Shown piece after piece: positions 21,479 to 31,978 of a stretch of DNA of 64,000 nucleotides (its first letter is position 1; each line of letters starts with the position of its first letter). This DNA comes from Phlegmacium glaucopus (Eukaryota; Basidiomycota; Agaricomycetes; Agaricales; Cortinariaceae): positions 186,001 to 250,000 of the forward strand of contig MU130696.1 in NCBI GenBank assembly GCA_015039465.1. Reading direction: 5' to 3'. Under the pieces are notes generated by a model. The model was not told where the DNA came from, ran no database searches, and worked only from the letters and a program-made list of their open reading frames with translations. A program made the position numbers and the translations under genes.

Positions 21479-22835
21479 TCACGCACCAATACTGATTGGT
21501 AGCGTGAGAACAAAGCTTAAAAGTCGCCATCATGAAAATAAGCGGACTTTGAATTCACTTACCTATTTTGGAAGCAGCCCTGAATCGCGTTCCTGGTCAA
21601 CAAAATCATTCGTTCAACGATAACATCCTCATCACTCATCATATCCTCAATGTCCTCCACTATGTTGTCTATCATTTACACTATCGACATGCTCCTTAAC
21701 ATCTACCATCCGTTTGTCCCTTGGCTAGTGATCCAGCAAAGTGATCAATCTACTATTCGCGTCGGTCATTGGCTCGCGTTTGATCGCATCTATGGCCCAT
21801 CATTTCAAGAACGGCCCATTTATGGACGCATCAGTTACATCTCCCATTATGTCAAAGGCTTTGTCATTGTTGTTGTGGCTATGGACCCACAAGTCTTTGC
21901 TTCAGCTATCTATCTTGCCATACCTCGCTCTTGGATCTCACTCAGTCCCCTATCCTCACTCATCTACCTCTTATCTTATCATTCACTGCCAAAACCATCA
22001 TTCACACGGTACCTGAAGCCTTCCCACCCTCTTTATGACAATTTAGGAAGTCCAGGAGGATCACAACTAAGCAGGAATTGCAGATGAATCAGCAGCAGAG
22101 GATTATTCTTGCAGTGTGTCAAGTGTTATCAAGGCTGCGCGACATGGGACCATGGGCAAGTAGTGTTTTCTCGGGAACAAGGCTGCGCCTTTCAAGTGTT
22201 GACTCAGGACCTTTCACATTTTTGACATGACCACATGCCTATGGAGTTGATATATTTTTGCTATTGGACTATGTACACTGCCTTCTTTTCTTTTCTCTCG
22301 CACTTTGACACTTTACAGATTTTTTTTATTGTTCCTTCTTCTTTTCCATTGTTCTTTTCTTCTCGCAGCTGTCCCCTCTTTATCTTTCTTCCTTTGACAG
22401 CGCGTACTTCTTTTCCTTTTATTGTTTTACATAGCCTCATCCTTAGGGTATAAATACTGCTCTTTTGTACCAGGATAGGTAGTTTAGTTCAATTCATTCT
22501 TACCCCCCACTTTCATCATCTCAGTGGAATTCCAGTGAATTCCTCCCTTAAGTTCGCTTTTCTTGCCCCTTACTGTCAATCTATCCCCTATTCCTCAACC
22601 GCTATAGTCTTACTGAAGACTCTCTCTTGCTCATCCTCATCCTCGTCTTATACCTCATTCATCTTCCAAGGCCTTCATCCTCCTCCTTCTCTTCTCTATT
22701 CTTTCCCCTTACCTCTGTGTGTTAAAAGTCAAGGTTATACCTTCCCTAAACGAACAACAGGGAGTCTCTTGACCTAAGGTCTGGTCCACTGCTCTCTGGT
22801 TGGTGTTTATATACAACAACAACAACAATTTATAA
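21479..22835 (+). mobile_element. Repeat X, copy B
   Basis: The 1357 bp copy is inserted in copia RNase H. It starts TCACGCACCAATACTGATTGG and ends CAACAACAACAACAATTTATAA. It carries the conserved ORF (21650-22087) and a TATAAATA box at about 22449 that is also present in copy C. It ends in a simple CAA-rich tail rather than TG/CA or inverted repeats, so it is neither a typical LTR nor a TIR element. No clean duplication was found. Confidence 0.75.
21650..22087 (+). CDS. Conserved 145-aa ORF of repeat X (copy B)
   Basis: Starts MSSTMLSIIYTIDMLLNIYH and contains FVPWLVIQQSDQSTI, GHWLAFDRIYGPSF, GRISYISHYVKGFVIVVVAM and SLIYLLSYHSLPKPSF. It is hydrophobic with aromatic residues and no motif I recognise. 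The equivalent frame is open and similar in copy C (29065-29502) and, up to the MITE insertion, in copy A (minus strand from 12412). Differences between B and C include many silent third-position changes but also about fifteen amino acid changes, so selection on the protein is possible but unproven. It may only be a chance frame in a young repeat. Confidence 0.35.
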   Translation: MSSTMLSIIYTIDMLLNIYHPFVPWLVIQQSDQSTIRVGHWLAFDRIYGPSFQERPIYGRISYISHYVKGFVIVVVAMDPQVFASAIYLAIPRSWISLSPLSSLIYLLSYHSLPKPSFTRYLKPSHPLYDNLGSPGGSQLSRNCR

Positions 22836-23363
22836 CGGGTTGGTTTGGAATTGTATTGTCCGAGCCACATGGCATAGTATGAGAGATCCGGACGAGTAGA
22901 GATGGCGAGATACAAAAGACATCCTACAAGTTGTTGATATTTCGGTACAAGTTCGTCATCAGTGATTTCTGGAAGGGAATTGGGTGGAGGTGGCGGCATT
23001 TCAGCAATTTTATAAGGAAAAGGGGTAGATGCAGGTTTGCAAAGTAGCATATTCCATTCATCCAATAACGCGGTGATGTAGACATGCGATGACAACCATA
23101 GGCGACGATTCAAACGATCCCGGATGATGATGACGCTGAGGAATTTGGAGCAAGGTCCTAAATCTACTATCAAAAGTCGTTGCGATAGGGTAGTAATAAA
23201 CCATTGATACAAAGACGGAGAATTGGTGATTGCAAGGCCATCATCGACATGGATGGGAATGTAAAGGACCAAAGGTTTGCCATCTGTAGGGGCCAAAACG
23301 GATGGATCTGGAGGTGACATCCATTCGCTGTAGAAAACACCATGGTCGACTTCGCACCGTATC

Positions 23364-23799
23364 TGTTATGAACGTCTGGTACGCGCATGGCCCCCATTCC
23401 TTTTTCTCCCCTTTCTTTACTATACATTACATCCTCCTTCATCGTTCCCTTCTTACACCACCCCTTTCCCTACTTACCCTTTGCCCTGAACCTTCCATGT
23501 ACTATACTTAGCTATCGCTTCCGTTCCCTCTATCTCTGACTCGTACCGACTCATACTCCCAGCACGGACCATTCCCTTATCTCTGACTCGACCCCTTAGT
23601 ATATAAGAGCCATACCCATAGCCATGATCCCTAGTTTAGACCTTTGTATTCCTACGGTCTTAATCTACACAGCTTGCTCAGAACTTGCCGTCCTCAGTCT
23701 TAACTTGTTGAATATGATTGCAACTGTACAACAGTCCTTAGTTATTTGGTCTATCGGCCCAGCACCGAATACGAGTGCAAGCTTATAGTCGCCATAACA
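23364..23799. repeat. Solo LTR of the gypsy element 2 family
   Basis: The 436 bp sequence runs TGTTATGAACGTCTGG to GTCGCCATAACA, with a perfect 5-bp duplication GTATC (23359-23363 and 23800-23804). Its start matches the truncated LTR at 8578. A TATATAAG box lies near 23600. Excision restores the copia RT frame. Confidence 0.95.
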
Positions 23800-26332
23800 G
23801 TATCATTCCTAGATCACAAAGTAGCGACATAAGAAGTGTGTAGAATTTGTAAGCAGACTGACGAAGCCCATAGAGAGCAACGAGAATGCGAAGAACCTTC
23901 CCAGGAGTAACAGGCATATAGCCAGGGAATGGACGAGCATAGATAGGGTGACGCAGTTTGGCATGTAGAAAGGCCGTCTTGCAGTCGAATTGGAAGATGT
24001 CTAAATCGTGAACAGTTGCCCATGTGAGAAGGATACGAATGCTTGCCATCTTAGCCACAGGTGCATATGTCTCATCATATTGACCAGGATGTTGATTGAA
24101 TCCGTGAGCGACTAGTCGAGCTTTCTCCTTCCCTTTTATGAGTGATCCATTGGCATCTGTCTTTTGATCGTAGACCCATTTTAGCCCAACAGTACGTTCT
24201 CCCTTTGGTAAATCCTCTTCCTCAAAAGCCCCCATTTCAACCAAACTCTGTTTTTCCCGTGCCATCGCTGCAATCCATACCGGAGCATCAGGTCATGTTG
24301 TAGTGTCAGTGTAAGTCAAGGGGATCTTGTTGATATGGAAGTGTGTGATAGAACATAGTGCAATAGGCTCCATCATATCCAGAGATTCGGTATCAATGTG
24401 ATGTGAAAATTCTGAAGGCGCCAGGAAAGAGAGATAATCGGAAATCGTGTCATCCGTAGGGTTCAGGTCACCCATTCCAATAGGCACGAAACCCCAATCC
24501 ACATCAACATCCAGATCAAGAGCAACCGCATCATTTTTTGCATATAACACTGCACCCCCATTTGTCTCCAATCCCACAGTATCACCCCCATTCTGAGCAA
24601 CATTCTCCAATTTATCCATTCTCTGCTTCGCACGTGCAACTGCATGGAGTTTCTTTAAGCGAAGGACCTCAGTAAAATTCTGGCCTGCCAATGTTTGTAC
24701 GTGGTTGCGGACAGGTCGAGGTGACGTAGGACGATCATTGATGAGTGGAGGTGACAGTGAACGGGAAACGCCAAGGCGAGCAGACATATCCTCATTAAAA
24801 ATTACATCCCGAGAAAAATGAATGGCCCCTTTTAAATCCCGTACCATCCATCCAACACGGGCTTCTTCGTAGCCAACAAAAATAGCCTCATAACATCGAG
24901 GACCTGCTTTTGTCCGCAATTCAGGAGGAATTGCGACAAAACACTGACAGCCCCAAACACGTAAATGAGAAAGATTGGGTTTCTTCCCAGTTAGGACTTC
25001 ACAAGGTGTAAGATTTGTCGAAAGTGTAGAAGTTGGTAATCAATTACGAAGATATTGTGATGTAAGTACAGCCCACCCCCAGAAAGAGGTAGGAAGACCA
25101 GAGTCAGCAAGGAGCGTTTGTCCACCCTCTTCAATCATTCGGACATATCGTTCGATTTTTCCATTTTGCGAATGAGCGTGTGGAGCTGTTTTCTGGACGA
25201 CTATTCCATTGGAAGCAAAGTGTTTCCCCATTGATCCTTTGGAAAGTTCTAGTGCACCATCAATACAAACGGTAATAACTCTTTTCCCATAGGACCGGGA
25301 AAGGAAAGCTTCGATGCCACAAAAGACTTGAAAGACCTCGGTTTTAAGTCGTAATAAGTGTGTAAAACCAAAGTTAGAATAGTCATCTAGAATGACATAG
25401 AAATATAATTTGCCATCAGGAGTTTGCATGGGATAGGGGCCACATAAATCCATATGCAAGAGTTCGCCAACGCTGGATGCACGACGACCATGATGAGAAT
25501 ACAAGTGTTGTGGACTTTTGCCAATAATGCATGCAGTGCAATTTTCATGGATAAAAGGACCCGTCAATTCAACGCCCTCGACATAATTCTTCATGAGAGT
25601 GTCTTTGGTAGCTTCCATGCCAAGATGACCAAAGCGACGGTGCCAAAGCGTCAAAGTAAGTTTAGCCTTGGGAAAGGTAAAGGCAGAAAAGGGAGGAGGA
25701 ATTTGTGGACGATTGGAATGTTGAACAAAATCGAGATTAAGGAATGACAATTGACGAAGAACAGTTGCAGACATAGAAAAACCTGGTAAGATGGGGTCAT
25801 CAGGAGGGTATGAAAGTGTTGTTGGAGCATCAGGGTTAAAAGTGACGATAATACCCCTTTCATTCATAGCACCAACAGATAATAGGTTTATCAGTGCGTC
25901 TGGCGCGTGAAGGCATCCACGAAGGGTGAAGAAAACAAATTGATCCCTGTATGGCACACGAAATGATACGTCTCTGGATGCTAATGCAGAAAGTGACCCA
26001 CAATTCGCAGTGCCGATTTCAACAGCACCAGATGTCTTGTATGTCTGAAAGAGTGAACGATCCCTAATGATGTAGTCCATACATCCAGAATCGAGACATG
26101 AGTTGAATTGTTCCCGAAGGGAAAGGAAAACAACTCGTTTGACATCCGGTGGGGAAACAGTTGTAAAGGAATAAGATGACTTAAGGCGTTCATGCATAGG
26201 ATAAAGGTCACGGTGCACATTGTCATTCGAAGAAGTAACCGACGATACAGTTAAGTTGGCGAGAGCAGGTAATAAAGATTGATCATCAATTGTATCAGGA
26301 GGTGGAGAGAGGATATACGTAGTCCGACACAC

Positions 26333-26630
26333 TCCCCAAAAGGGGAAGTTATGAGATGCGACACACCGTGCTTCGGCTGCCTCACGGCAGCCGGAGTTCT
26401 AACCACCTAACCTGCACAAGACCGTGCTACCGCGCGAAAAGGACATATACCTGCCCCCTAACTCTACCACTAACCTGAACAGAAGCCACTAACACAAACC
26501 ACTACCGCGAACCCCTAACGCTAACCAGGACCTAACCAATTACTAGCCCAACCCAAACCCCATCGGCACCTAACCGGCAGACTCAGCGGAGTATCAAAAA
26601 CAAGTCTACGGCATCCAATTTGATGGGAGA
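26333..26630. other. Spacer between copia gag and pol with a GC-rich hairpin
   Basis: About 300 bp containing a perfect 8-bp stem, CGGCTGCC-TCAC-GGCAGCCG (near 26378-26397), and a C/A-rich stretch with many CTAAC repeats. No open frame. It may be a small insertion or the natural gag-pol junction; I could not define ends or a duplication. Confidence 0.4.
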
Positions 26631-28358
26631 TCAGCAACACATGTCACTTTGTGATGGTGTGTTCAGTGTCGATGCTCGTATACACTGAGGTGGAGATAGT
26701 GATTGGGATTCATGTTCAAAGGTTGTCAAATCCTCGGGTAGGTTAAAAGAATCATCCAAACTTGCCAATAGCATCGCAAAAAATCTTCCTTTATCCTTCT
26801 TGTAAGCGCTGCGCTGACCCTCCATTCCCCCACCTGGAGCAAAACAAGTAGGAACCGAATGACCGGTTTTGCCACAGTTGCCACAGATTTGTGCGGTGGT
26901 CATAGATCGCCTGGTGCTGATAGCCACAGTGCTATTAGAAACAGTCTTTTGTGGAGATGGAAGTGGTGCTTGGGATAGAGGTAATGGACAAGTCGAACGA
27001 TGAGGATGTTGACCTGAGCGAAAAATAGTCTCAAGTTCTAAGGCATTCTCGGTAACCACAACAAAAGCACCATAATCTTGATCGCTGGCTGCCGTGATCC
27101 GATTTGGTAAGTCGGCACGCAGAGTATTGTACGCAGGAACATGGGGTAAGCCACGCACAAATTGACTGATACAGAGTTTGATGCTAAATGGGAACTTTGC
27201 TGATTGCAGATGTGAAATACCAGTTTGCCACTTCGAAGCATATTCTTGAACACAACCAGGAACGCAAGTAGTGCTGCTGAGAGAATGAAGAAGTTCTGCA
27301 CAATCTGCAAAATTGCAAGTGCCATAATAGCAAAGAAGCGTTTGATATATATTAAGCGCAGTTCTGGCGACGAGATTTGGAGAAGGGAGTAAGCCGCGAG
27401 GAACAGTTCCTATCCGTGAGGTGAGAACATGTTGAGCAGCATTGCCGTCATCCCACCATCGAGCAAGAGCAGCTAAATCGGCCTGATTGGGGGAAACGGA
27501 CAGAACAGGCAACGGTGCAGGTATACGGTCTGGACGTAAGGGATCCGGAGCCTCGGAAGGGTCCAGGATATGGCCTATCAATCCATTGGCTCACAACAAT
27601 GAGGTCACACCATCATCCCAGGCAAAGAAGTCAAATTTGTTTGTGAGAAGGGGGATATGCAAAACACTAGGTAAAGCTTTTGAAGAAGAAACTAAAGAGG
27701 AAGAAGAGGAAGGGGTTGGTAAACAATAAACATATTGTATGGGAGCTGAGGTCATAAATTGACTCAGTAGGTTATTGACTGCTGTGCTTGAGTTGTTTGA
27801 AAATTGATGATGTGGATGTGTTGAATGATGATGTGGATGTGTTGATGATGGTAATGGATGCAACGGAAGCTGAATTGACATGGGATTGAATGTAGGAATG
27901 GGGTATGTAGGTAATGGTGGTTGGAAGTAAGGTGGATTGTTTATTGGTGGGTGCTTATATTGTTTAGGGGGTACGGAAAAACCAGGGTTATTATAAGAAG
28001 AATAAACAGAAAAAGGGACATTGTTCAAAGGATGTGCAAGTGGAGGCTCTGAAAGATGGTCTCTATTAATAATGTGAGAAATACAAGGTGAAACCTGATT
28101 ATATGCGTGAGGAAAAGAACAATGAGGGACATCAGGGATTATGAAAGGAAATGAAGGACATCCACTCGTAGTGGGAAGAAATAATGTATCTGAATCTGAA
28201 GCAATAAGGTGTGCCTGGGGTGAATGTATGCGAGTCGCGATTGCCTGTTGATCGATGAGCGTAAGCTGCTCGTTGCCATCAGAAATATCCTGGTAGAGGT
28301 TTCCTCCCCAGATGTGTTGTTCATTCAGACCAGAAGGGGTCGGAGTGTTCAAGTTCAT
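26631..28358 (-). pseudogene. copia gag with CCHC zinc knuckle
   Basis: Capsid/nucleocapsid precursor. It starts MNLNTPTPSGLNEQHIWGGN at 28358 and is Pro/His/Ser-rich in the first 250 residues (PHHHSTHPHHQF). The capsid-like region is WWDDGNAAQHVLTSRI then ALNIYQTLLCYYGTCNFAD, and the knuckle is CGNCGKTGHSVPTC (about 26880). One TGA at 27591-27593 (SLL*ANGLIGHIL) interrupts a single frame. Pol lies in a different frame. The downstream acidic tail ends TPSQSDMCC at 26631. Confidence 0.85.
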
Positions 28359-28531
28359 GATTATATGCGCAATTTAATGCAGAGAATTGCATGTACAGTG
28401 ATGCCAGGCGTAACGAAGACAATGAAGTGCACACACGGATACCGAATGGGCTATAATATAACAGAAAAATGAGTTGTCATTCCCGACTACGTCTCTAAGG
28501 TCTAGGTCACAGCCCATCGGGGCCCATAACC

Positions 28532-28799
28532 TGTTGATCTCAGATCTAGACGTGCAGAGCGTATTCCTCAGTGTCAGGAACGTGATAGTTGACAACTAAT
28601 TTATTCACCTAGACGCGCAGAGCGTACTAGGATACAAGTTAGTTATACATTATTATAGGGATGAAAATGTATAATGTACTTCCTCAGTGTCAGGAATGTG
28701 ATAGTTGACAACTGAGGAACGAAAAGAAGAAGGGTGAGAGATAAACGAACAGAAGTATCATGTGAGTGATAGACAACCTGACTTAGTATGAAGTCAACA
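28532..28799 (-). repeat. copia 5' LTR
   Basis: Minus strand TGTTGACTTC to GAGATCAACA (TGTTGA/TCAACA ends), followed by GGTTATGGGCCCC, the usual primer-binding position. A segment TTGTCAACTATCAC.TTCCTG plus flanking GACACTGAGGAA is present twice inside it (about 28566-28600 and 28683-28712). The inner unit boundary coincides with the left end of the shortened 3' LTR. Confidence 0.7.
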
Positions 28800-28894
28800 T
28801 TTGGCTTTTTCACTCTTCTTACCATTCAGCTTAGTTTTCTTCAACTTTAATTTAGCTGTTGGTTTCACAGGTTCCGACATGCTGCCAACTGCTA

Positions 28895-30000
28895 TCGTGC
28901 ACCAATACTGATTGGTAGCATGAGAAGAAAGCTTAAAAGTAACCATCATGAAAATAAGCAGACTTTGAATTCACTTGCCTATTTTGGAAGCAGCCCTGAA
29001 TCGCGTTCCTGGTCAACAAATCATTCGTTCAACATTATCATCCTCATCGCTCATCATATTCTCAATGTCTCACACTATGCTCTCCATCATTTACACTATC
29101 AACATGCTCCTAAACATCTACCATCCATTTGTTCCTTGGCTAGCGATACAACAAAGCAATCAATCTACTATTTGCATTGGTCATTGGCTCGCGTTTGATC
29201 ATATCTTTGGCCCATCATTTCAAGAACAGCCCCTTTATGGACGCATCAGCTACATCTCCCATTATGTAAAAGGCTTTGTCATTGTTGTTGTGGCTATGGA
29301 CCCACAAGTCTTCCCCTCAGCTATCTATCTTGCCATACCCCACTCCTGGATCCCACTCAGTCCCCTATCCTCAATTATCTACCTCTTATCTTATCATTCA
29401 CTGCCAAAACCATCATTCACATGGTACCTGAAGCCTTCCCACCCTCTTTATGACAATTTAGGAAGTCCAGGAGGATCACGACTAAGCAGGAATTGCAGAT
29501 GAATCAGCAGCAGAGGATTATTCTCACAGTGTGTCAAGTGTTATCAAGGCTGCATGACATGGGATCCTGGGCAAGTAGTATTTTCTCGGGAACAAGGCTG
29601 CGCCTTTCAAGTGTTGACTCAGGACCTTTCACATTTTTGACATGACCACACACCTATGGAGTTGATATATTTTTGCTATTGGACTGTGTACACTGCCTTC
29701 TCTTCTTTTCTCTTGCACTTTGACACTTTACAGATTTTTTTATTGTTCCTTCTTCTTTTCCATTTTTTTTTCTTCTCGCAGCTGTCCTCTCTTCATCATT
29801 CTCCCTTTGACAGTGTGTACTTCTTTCTTTTTATTGTTCTACATAGCCTCGTCCTTAGGGTATAAATACTGCTCTTTTGTACCAGGATAGGTAGTTTCTC
29901 CCAATTCATTCTTACTCCCCAATGGTCATCTTCTCAGTGGAATTCCAGTGAATTCCTCCCTCTAAGTTCGCTTTTTCAGTCCTTTACTGTCAACCTACTG
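28895..30000 (+). mobile_element. Repeat X, copy C, 3'-truncated
   Basis: It starts TCGTGCACCAATACTGATTGG and follows copy B past the TATAAATACTGC box, stopping near CTGTCAACCTACTG at 30000; the CAA-rich tail is absent. It carries the conserved ORF 29065-29502 uninterrupted (MSHTMLSIIYTINMLLNIYH). Its left flank is a short minus-strand frame beginning MSEPVKPTAKLKLKKTKL next to the copia 5' LTR, which I cannot identify. Confidence 0.8.
29065..29502 (+). CDS. Conserved 145-aa ORF of repeat X (copy C)
   Basis: Colinear with the copy B ORF without gaps: GHWLAFDHIFGPSFQEQPLY, GRISYISHYVKGFVIVVVAM, and the same C-terminus NLGSPGGSRLSRNCR. No stop and no frameshift. Unrecognised; see copy B for the caveat on whether it is translated. 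Confidence 0.35.
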   Translation: MSHTMLSIIYTINMLLNIYHPFVPWLAIQQSNQSTICIGHWLAFDHIFGPSFQEQPLYGRISYISHYVKGFVIVVVAMDPQVFPSAIYLAIPHSWIPLSPLSSIIYLLSYHSLPKPSFTWYLKPSHPLYDNLGSPGGSRLSRNCR

Positions 30001-30159
30001 ATCAGAGTCCTTGGTGGCCACCACTCCACATCTTGAGGATCTCAATTACCATTTACTCACTTACAGGTGTGGACAAAACTTTGTTTGTAAAATAAAGCAT
30101 ATCATTATCCACATGAAACTCTCCCATCCAAGACTGTAAATGCATGCCCTCCATCTGGT

Positions 30160-31006
30160 GAATGGGAGTTGGGGCGCTATGATCCAGTCATCATCAATCT
30201 GGATCCAGATTTTGAATGGCCACATTGTGGCCTTGAAGGTTTGAATATTTTAGATTTTAGTCCAATAGTTGAATACCCTGCTAACCTCCAATCTTTCAAG
30301 GTCATCAGGTCACAGAATTATGTCTCATCTTCCGCGTTGTTCAACATACAAGATCCCTCTTTCGTGAAGATCACTTCCTTGCATATGCACATTGTTTTGA
30401 CATTGTACCCCAGATCAACAAAATTATTTCAGGTTCATCCACAGCTCAAGGACTTTATCCTGAGCCAAAATTGTCATTATATATTCTCAAATGGGCAAGG
30501 CAAGCCAATGGTGAACTCATCGGTGACATACTTCCATTGCTGTTAGGGGACACTCCATTGTGTCCGACCCTAGGTACACTTAGTATCATGTTACTTTCAC
30601 TTTCACCCTATGATAGTATTACATACCGCATCCCCCTTCCTACCCTTTATGGACTCCCTTCCATTGTTGTAGTAGTTGACCCTTCACTGATGTCAGTATC
30701 TATTCTTGGTATCTACCTCACCCTACCTTCTATTATGTACTAGCCATATGTAGTCATATAAGCTCCCGCACTTTGTAGTATATAGGTGTAAGGTGCTTAT
30801 CTTTGATAAGCACCTTAGAATTCAACTTGATTCATGGGTTATATGTCCTCTAACAATTGCAGCAAGTAAGAGCGCCTGTTGACCTGATTCCTTATTTTGG
30901 AAATGTAGCTGATCACTGCCTCACCAAATATAATTCCTCTAGCTACTGTTCAGAATTCCACTTGAATAAGTACTTTGACAAGGAACTTTATCTATCTCTT
31001 TCTTAG
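30160..31006 (+). pseudogene. Transposase-like relic (possibly Plavaka type), split by solo LTR
   Basis: The frame from 30169 reads GRYDPVIINLDPDFEWP then EGLNILDFSPIVEYPANLQS. After a frameshift it reads REDHFLAYAHCFDIVPQ, GLYPEPKLSLYILKWARQA and GELIGDILPL, then, across the solo LTR, QQVRAPVDLIPYFGNVAD, SEFHLNKYFDKELYLSL and stop at 31004. I recall the FWLNKYFDKELY ending from large Agaricomycete proteins annotated as Plavaka (CACTA-related) transposases; this is memory, not a search. N-terminal part absent. Confidence 0.4.
30541..30855. repeat. Solo LTR (TGTTAGGGGACA family), copy 2
   Basis: The 315 bp sequence runs TGTTAGGGGACACTCC to ATGTCCTCTAACA, with a perfect 5-bp duplication ATTGC (30536-30540 and 30856-30860). 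Excision restores the host frame GDILPL-QQVRAPVDL. The start is shared with the solo LTR at 14508. Confidence 0.95.
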
Positions 31007-31096
31007 CTATATGTCCAGCTTTCATTATTAGAATTTAGCTCATTAGATAGGGATATCAGGCTGTTTGTACACTCTCATATTACGATGCAGTCTCAA

Positions 31097-31598
31097 CAAG
31101 GGGGTTTGGGAATTGGAATCCTGGACCAGGGGTCGGTTAGGTAGTCCGGCCATTGGCCGCTTACATTTTTTTTGGAACCCTGGTCAAAATGACCTCAAAA
31201 TGGCATTAGACAAGGTTCAAGGCAAGTTATAAGCAACTTGTAAGGTCTACAAACATTTAGAATACTCAGACAGTGCAAAAAACAATGATAATGGCCAAAA
31301 TGTCCAATCTCAATGGGTATTAATCCTTTGAGAACATAATTGTTGAGCTTTTTGTCACTAACCTTTATCTTCTAGTATCATCCTCCAGTGTGTATCATTG
31401 GAGATAGCACCACGGGATTGGGTTTGTGAGGCTTGCGAAGCATCTGGTATGGGATGGGTGAGCAAGTGCTCGCGCTGATGATGTAATATTTCCATATATA
31501 GACATGTGCCTGATTACATAGGTAGGTAGTCCAGCCCGAAGTGTGCTTAAAAAATAATTCGACCTGTGGTATATTTTTTTATTTCCCAAACCCCCTTG
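31097..31598. mobile_element. hAT-like MITE, CAAGGGGGTTTGGGAA ends
   Basis: The 502 bp element has 16-bp inverted ends CAAGGGGGTTTGGGAA / TTTCCCAAACCCCCTTG and a perfect 8-bp duplication AGTCTCAA (31089-31096 and 31599-31606). No coding capacity. Confidence 0.92.
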
Positions 31599-31606
31599 AG
31601 TCTCAA

Positions 31607-31978
31607 TGAAATGCATTTTAAAAATGATTATAAGAATTCATACTAAGGATATTCATACAATGAATGGAAAACTAGTGACTCTAGTTACGAGTCCTATTTA
31701 TAGGACTCGTTCTTTTATGGAGCGGTCTCCACCAGGATTTTGTTGACGCTTAATGCGCCGGCAAACACCGTGTTCTATTTTTAGTAACACCGCGGTCATA
31801 GGCATTCCTTCCCTCATCTTTTTCCGAACTTCAACAACCATTATGCTAACCGCTGCCTGACCTGGTTATAATTTATCAAGAATAAATATAATAGGAATTC
31901 TTAGTGCATGAGTGTGTCCTCATTTTCTTCAAGATGAGTTTATTGTTTATAAACTGGCATTCAACAACAAACCACCTG
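31607..31978. other. Anonymous intergenic DNA between two MITEs
   Basis: No frame, repeat or RNA gene recognised. AT-rich in its second half. Confidence 0.4.

Larger units (their letters stand above)
20882..26332 (-). pseudogene. copia pol: protease, integrase, RT, RNase H
   Basis: Protease CLDSGCMDYI; gag-pre-integrase LWHRRFGHLGMEATKD and zinc Cys pair CTACIIGKS; integrase Asp in LHMDLCGPYP, DGALELSKG, and Glu in HSQNGKIERYV; RT WVYDQKTDANGSLIKGKEKA, FNQHPGQYDETYAPVAKM, IFQFDCKTAFLHAKL and catalytic IHVDDGLAI; RNase H CSDADWALDAVDQKSISGY and SSTETEYYAMTHAFKEALW. Only two nonsense codons break it, both TGA at Arg positions (25040-25042 in LRN*LPTST, 24293-24295 in TTT*PDAPVW). The solo LTR and its duplication total 441 bp and sit precisely between GMI and RCEVDHGVFY. 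Repeat X lies between NSKPT and HHFHFLAAKHVLRYL. Otherwise nearly intact, so a young copy. Confidence 0.92.
20716..28799 (-). mobile_element. Ty1/copia element, minus strand, with two nested insertions
   Basis: Reading leftward from 28799: 5' LTR, gag, pol (protease, integrase, RT, RNase H) and a shortened 3' LTR. It is interrupted by a solo LTR (23364-23799) and repeat X copy B (21479-22835). The flanking sequences are not duplicated: LINE ORF2 ends at the left boundary but does not resume on the right. A deletion or recombination therefore accompanied or followed insertion. Confidence 0.9.

Noticed and set aside
21479..22835. Repeat X as a Helitron (TC start, hairpin near one end)
   Set aside because: There is no CTRR terminus, no AT insertion site, and the hairpin is at the TC end rather than the 3' end.
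21479..22835. Repeat X as a solo LTR (TATA box, similar size)
   Set aside because: Its termini are not TG/CA and no consistent 5-bp duplication flanks copy B.
26378..26470. Possible tRNA or pol III gene at the GC-rich hairpin
   Set aside because: A GGTTAGAACTCC-like B box is present on the minus strand, but no cloverleaf, acceptor stem or A box could be built.
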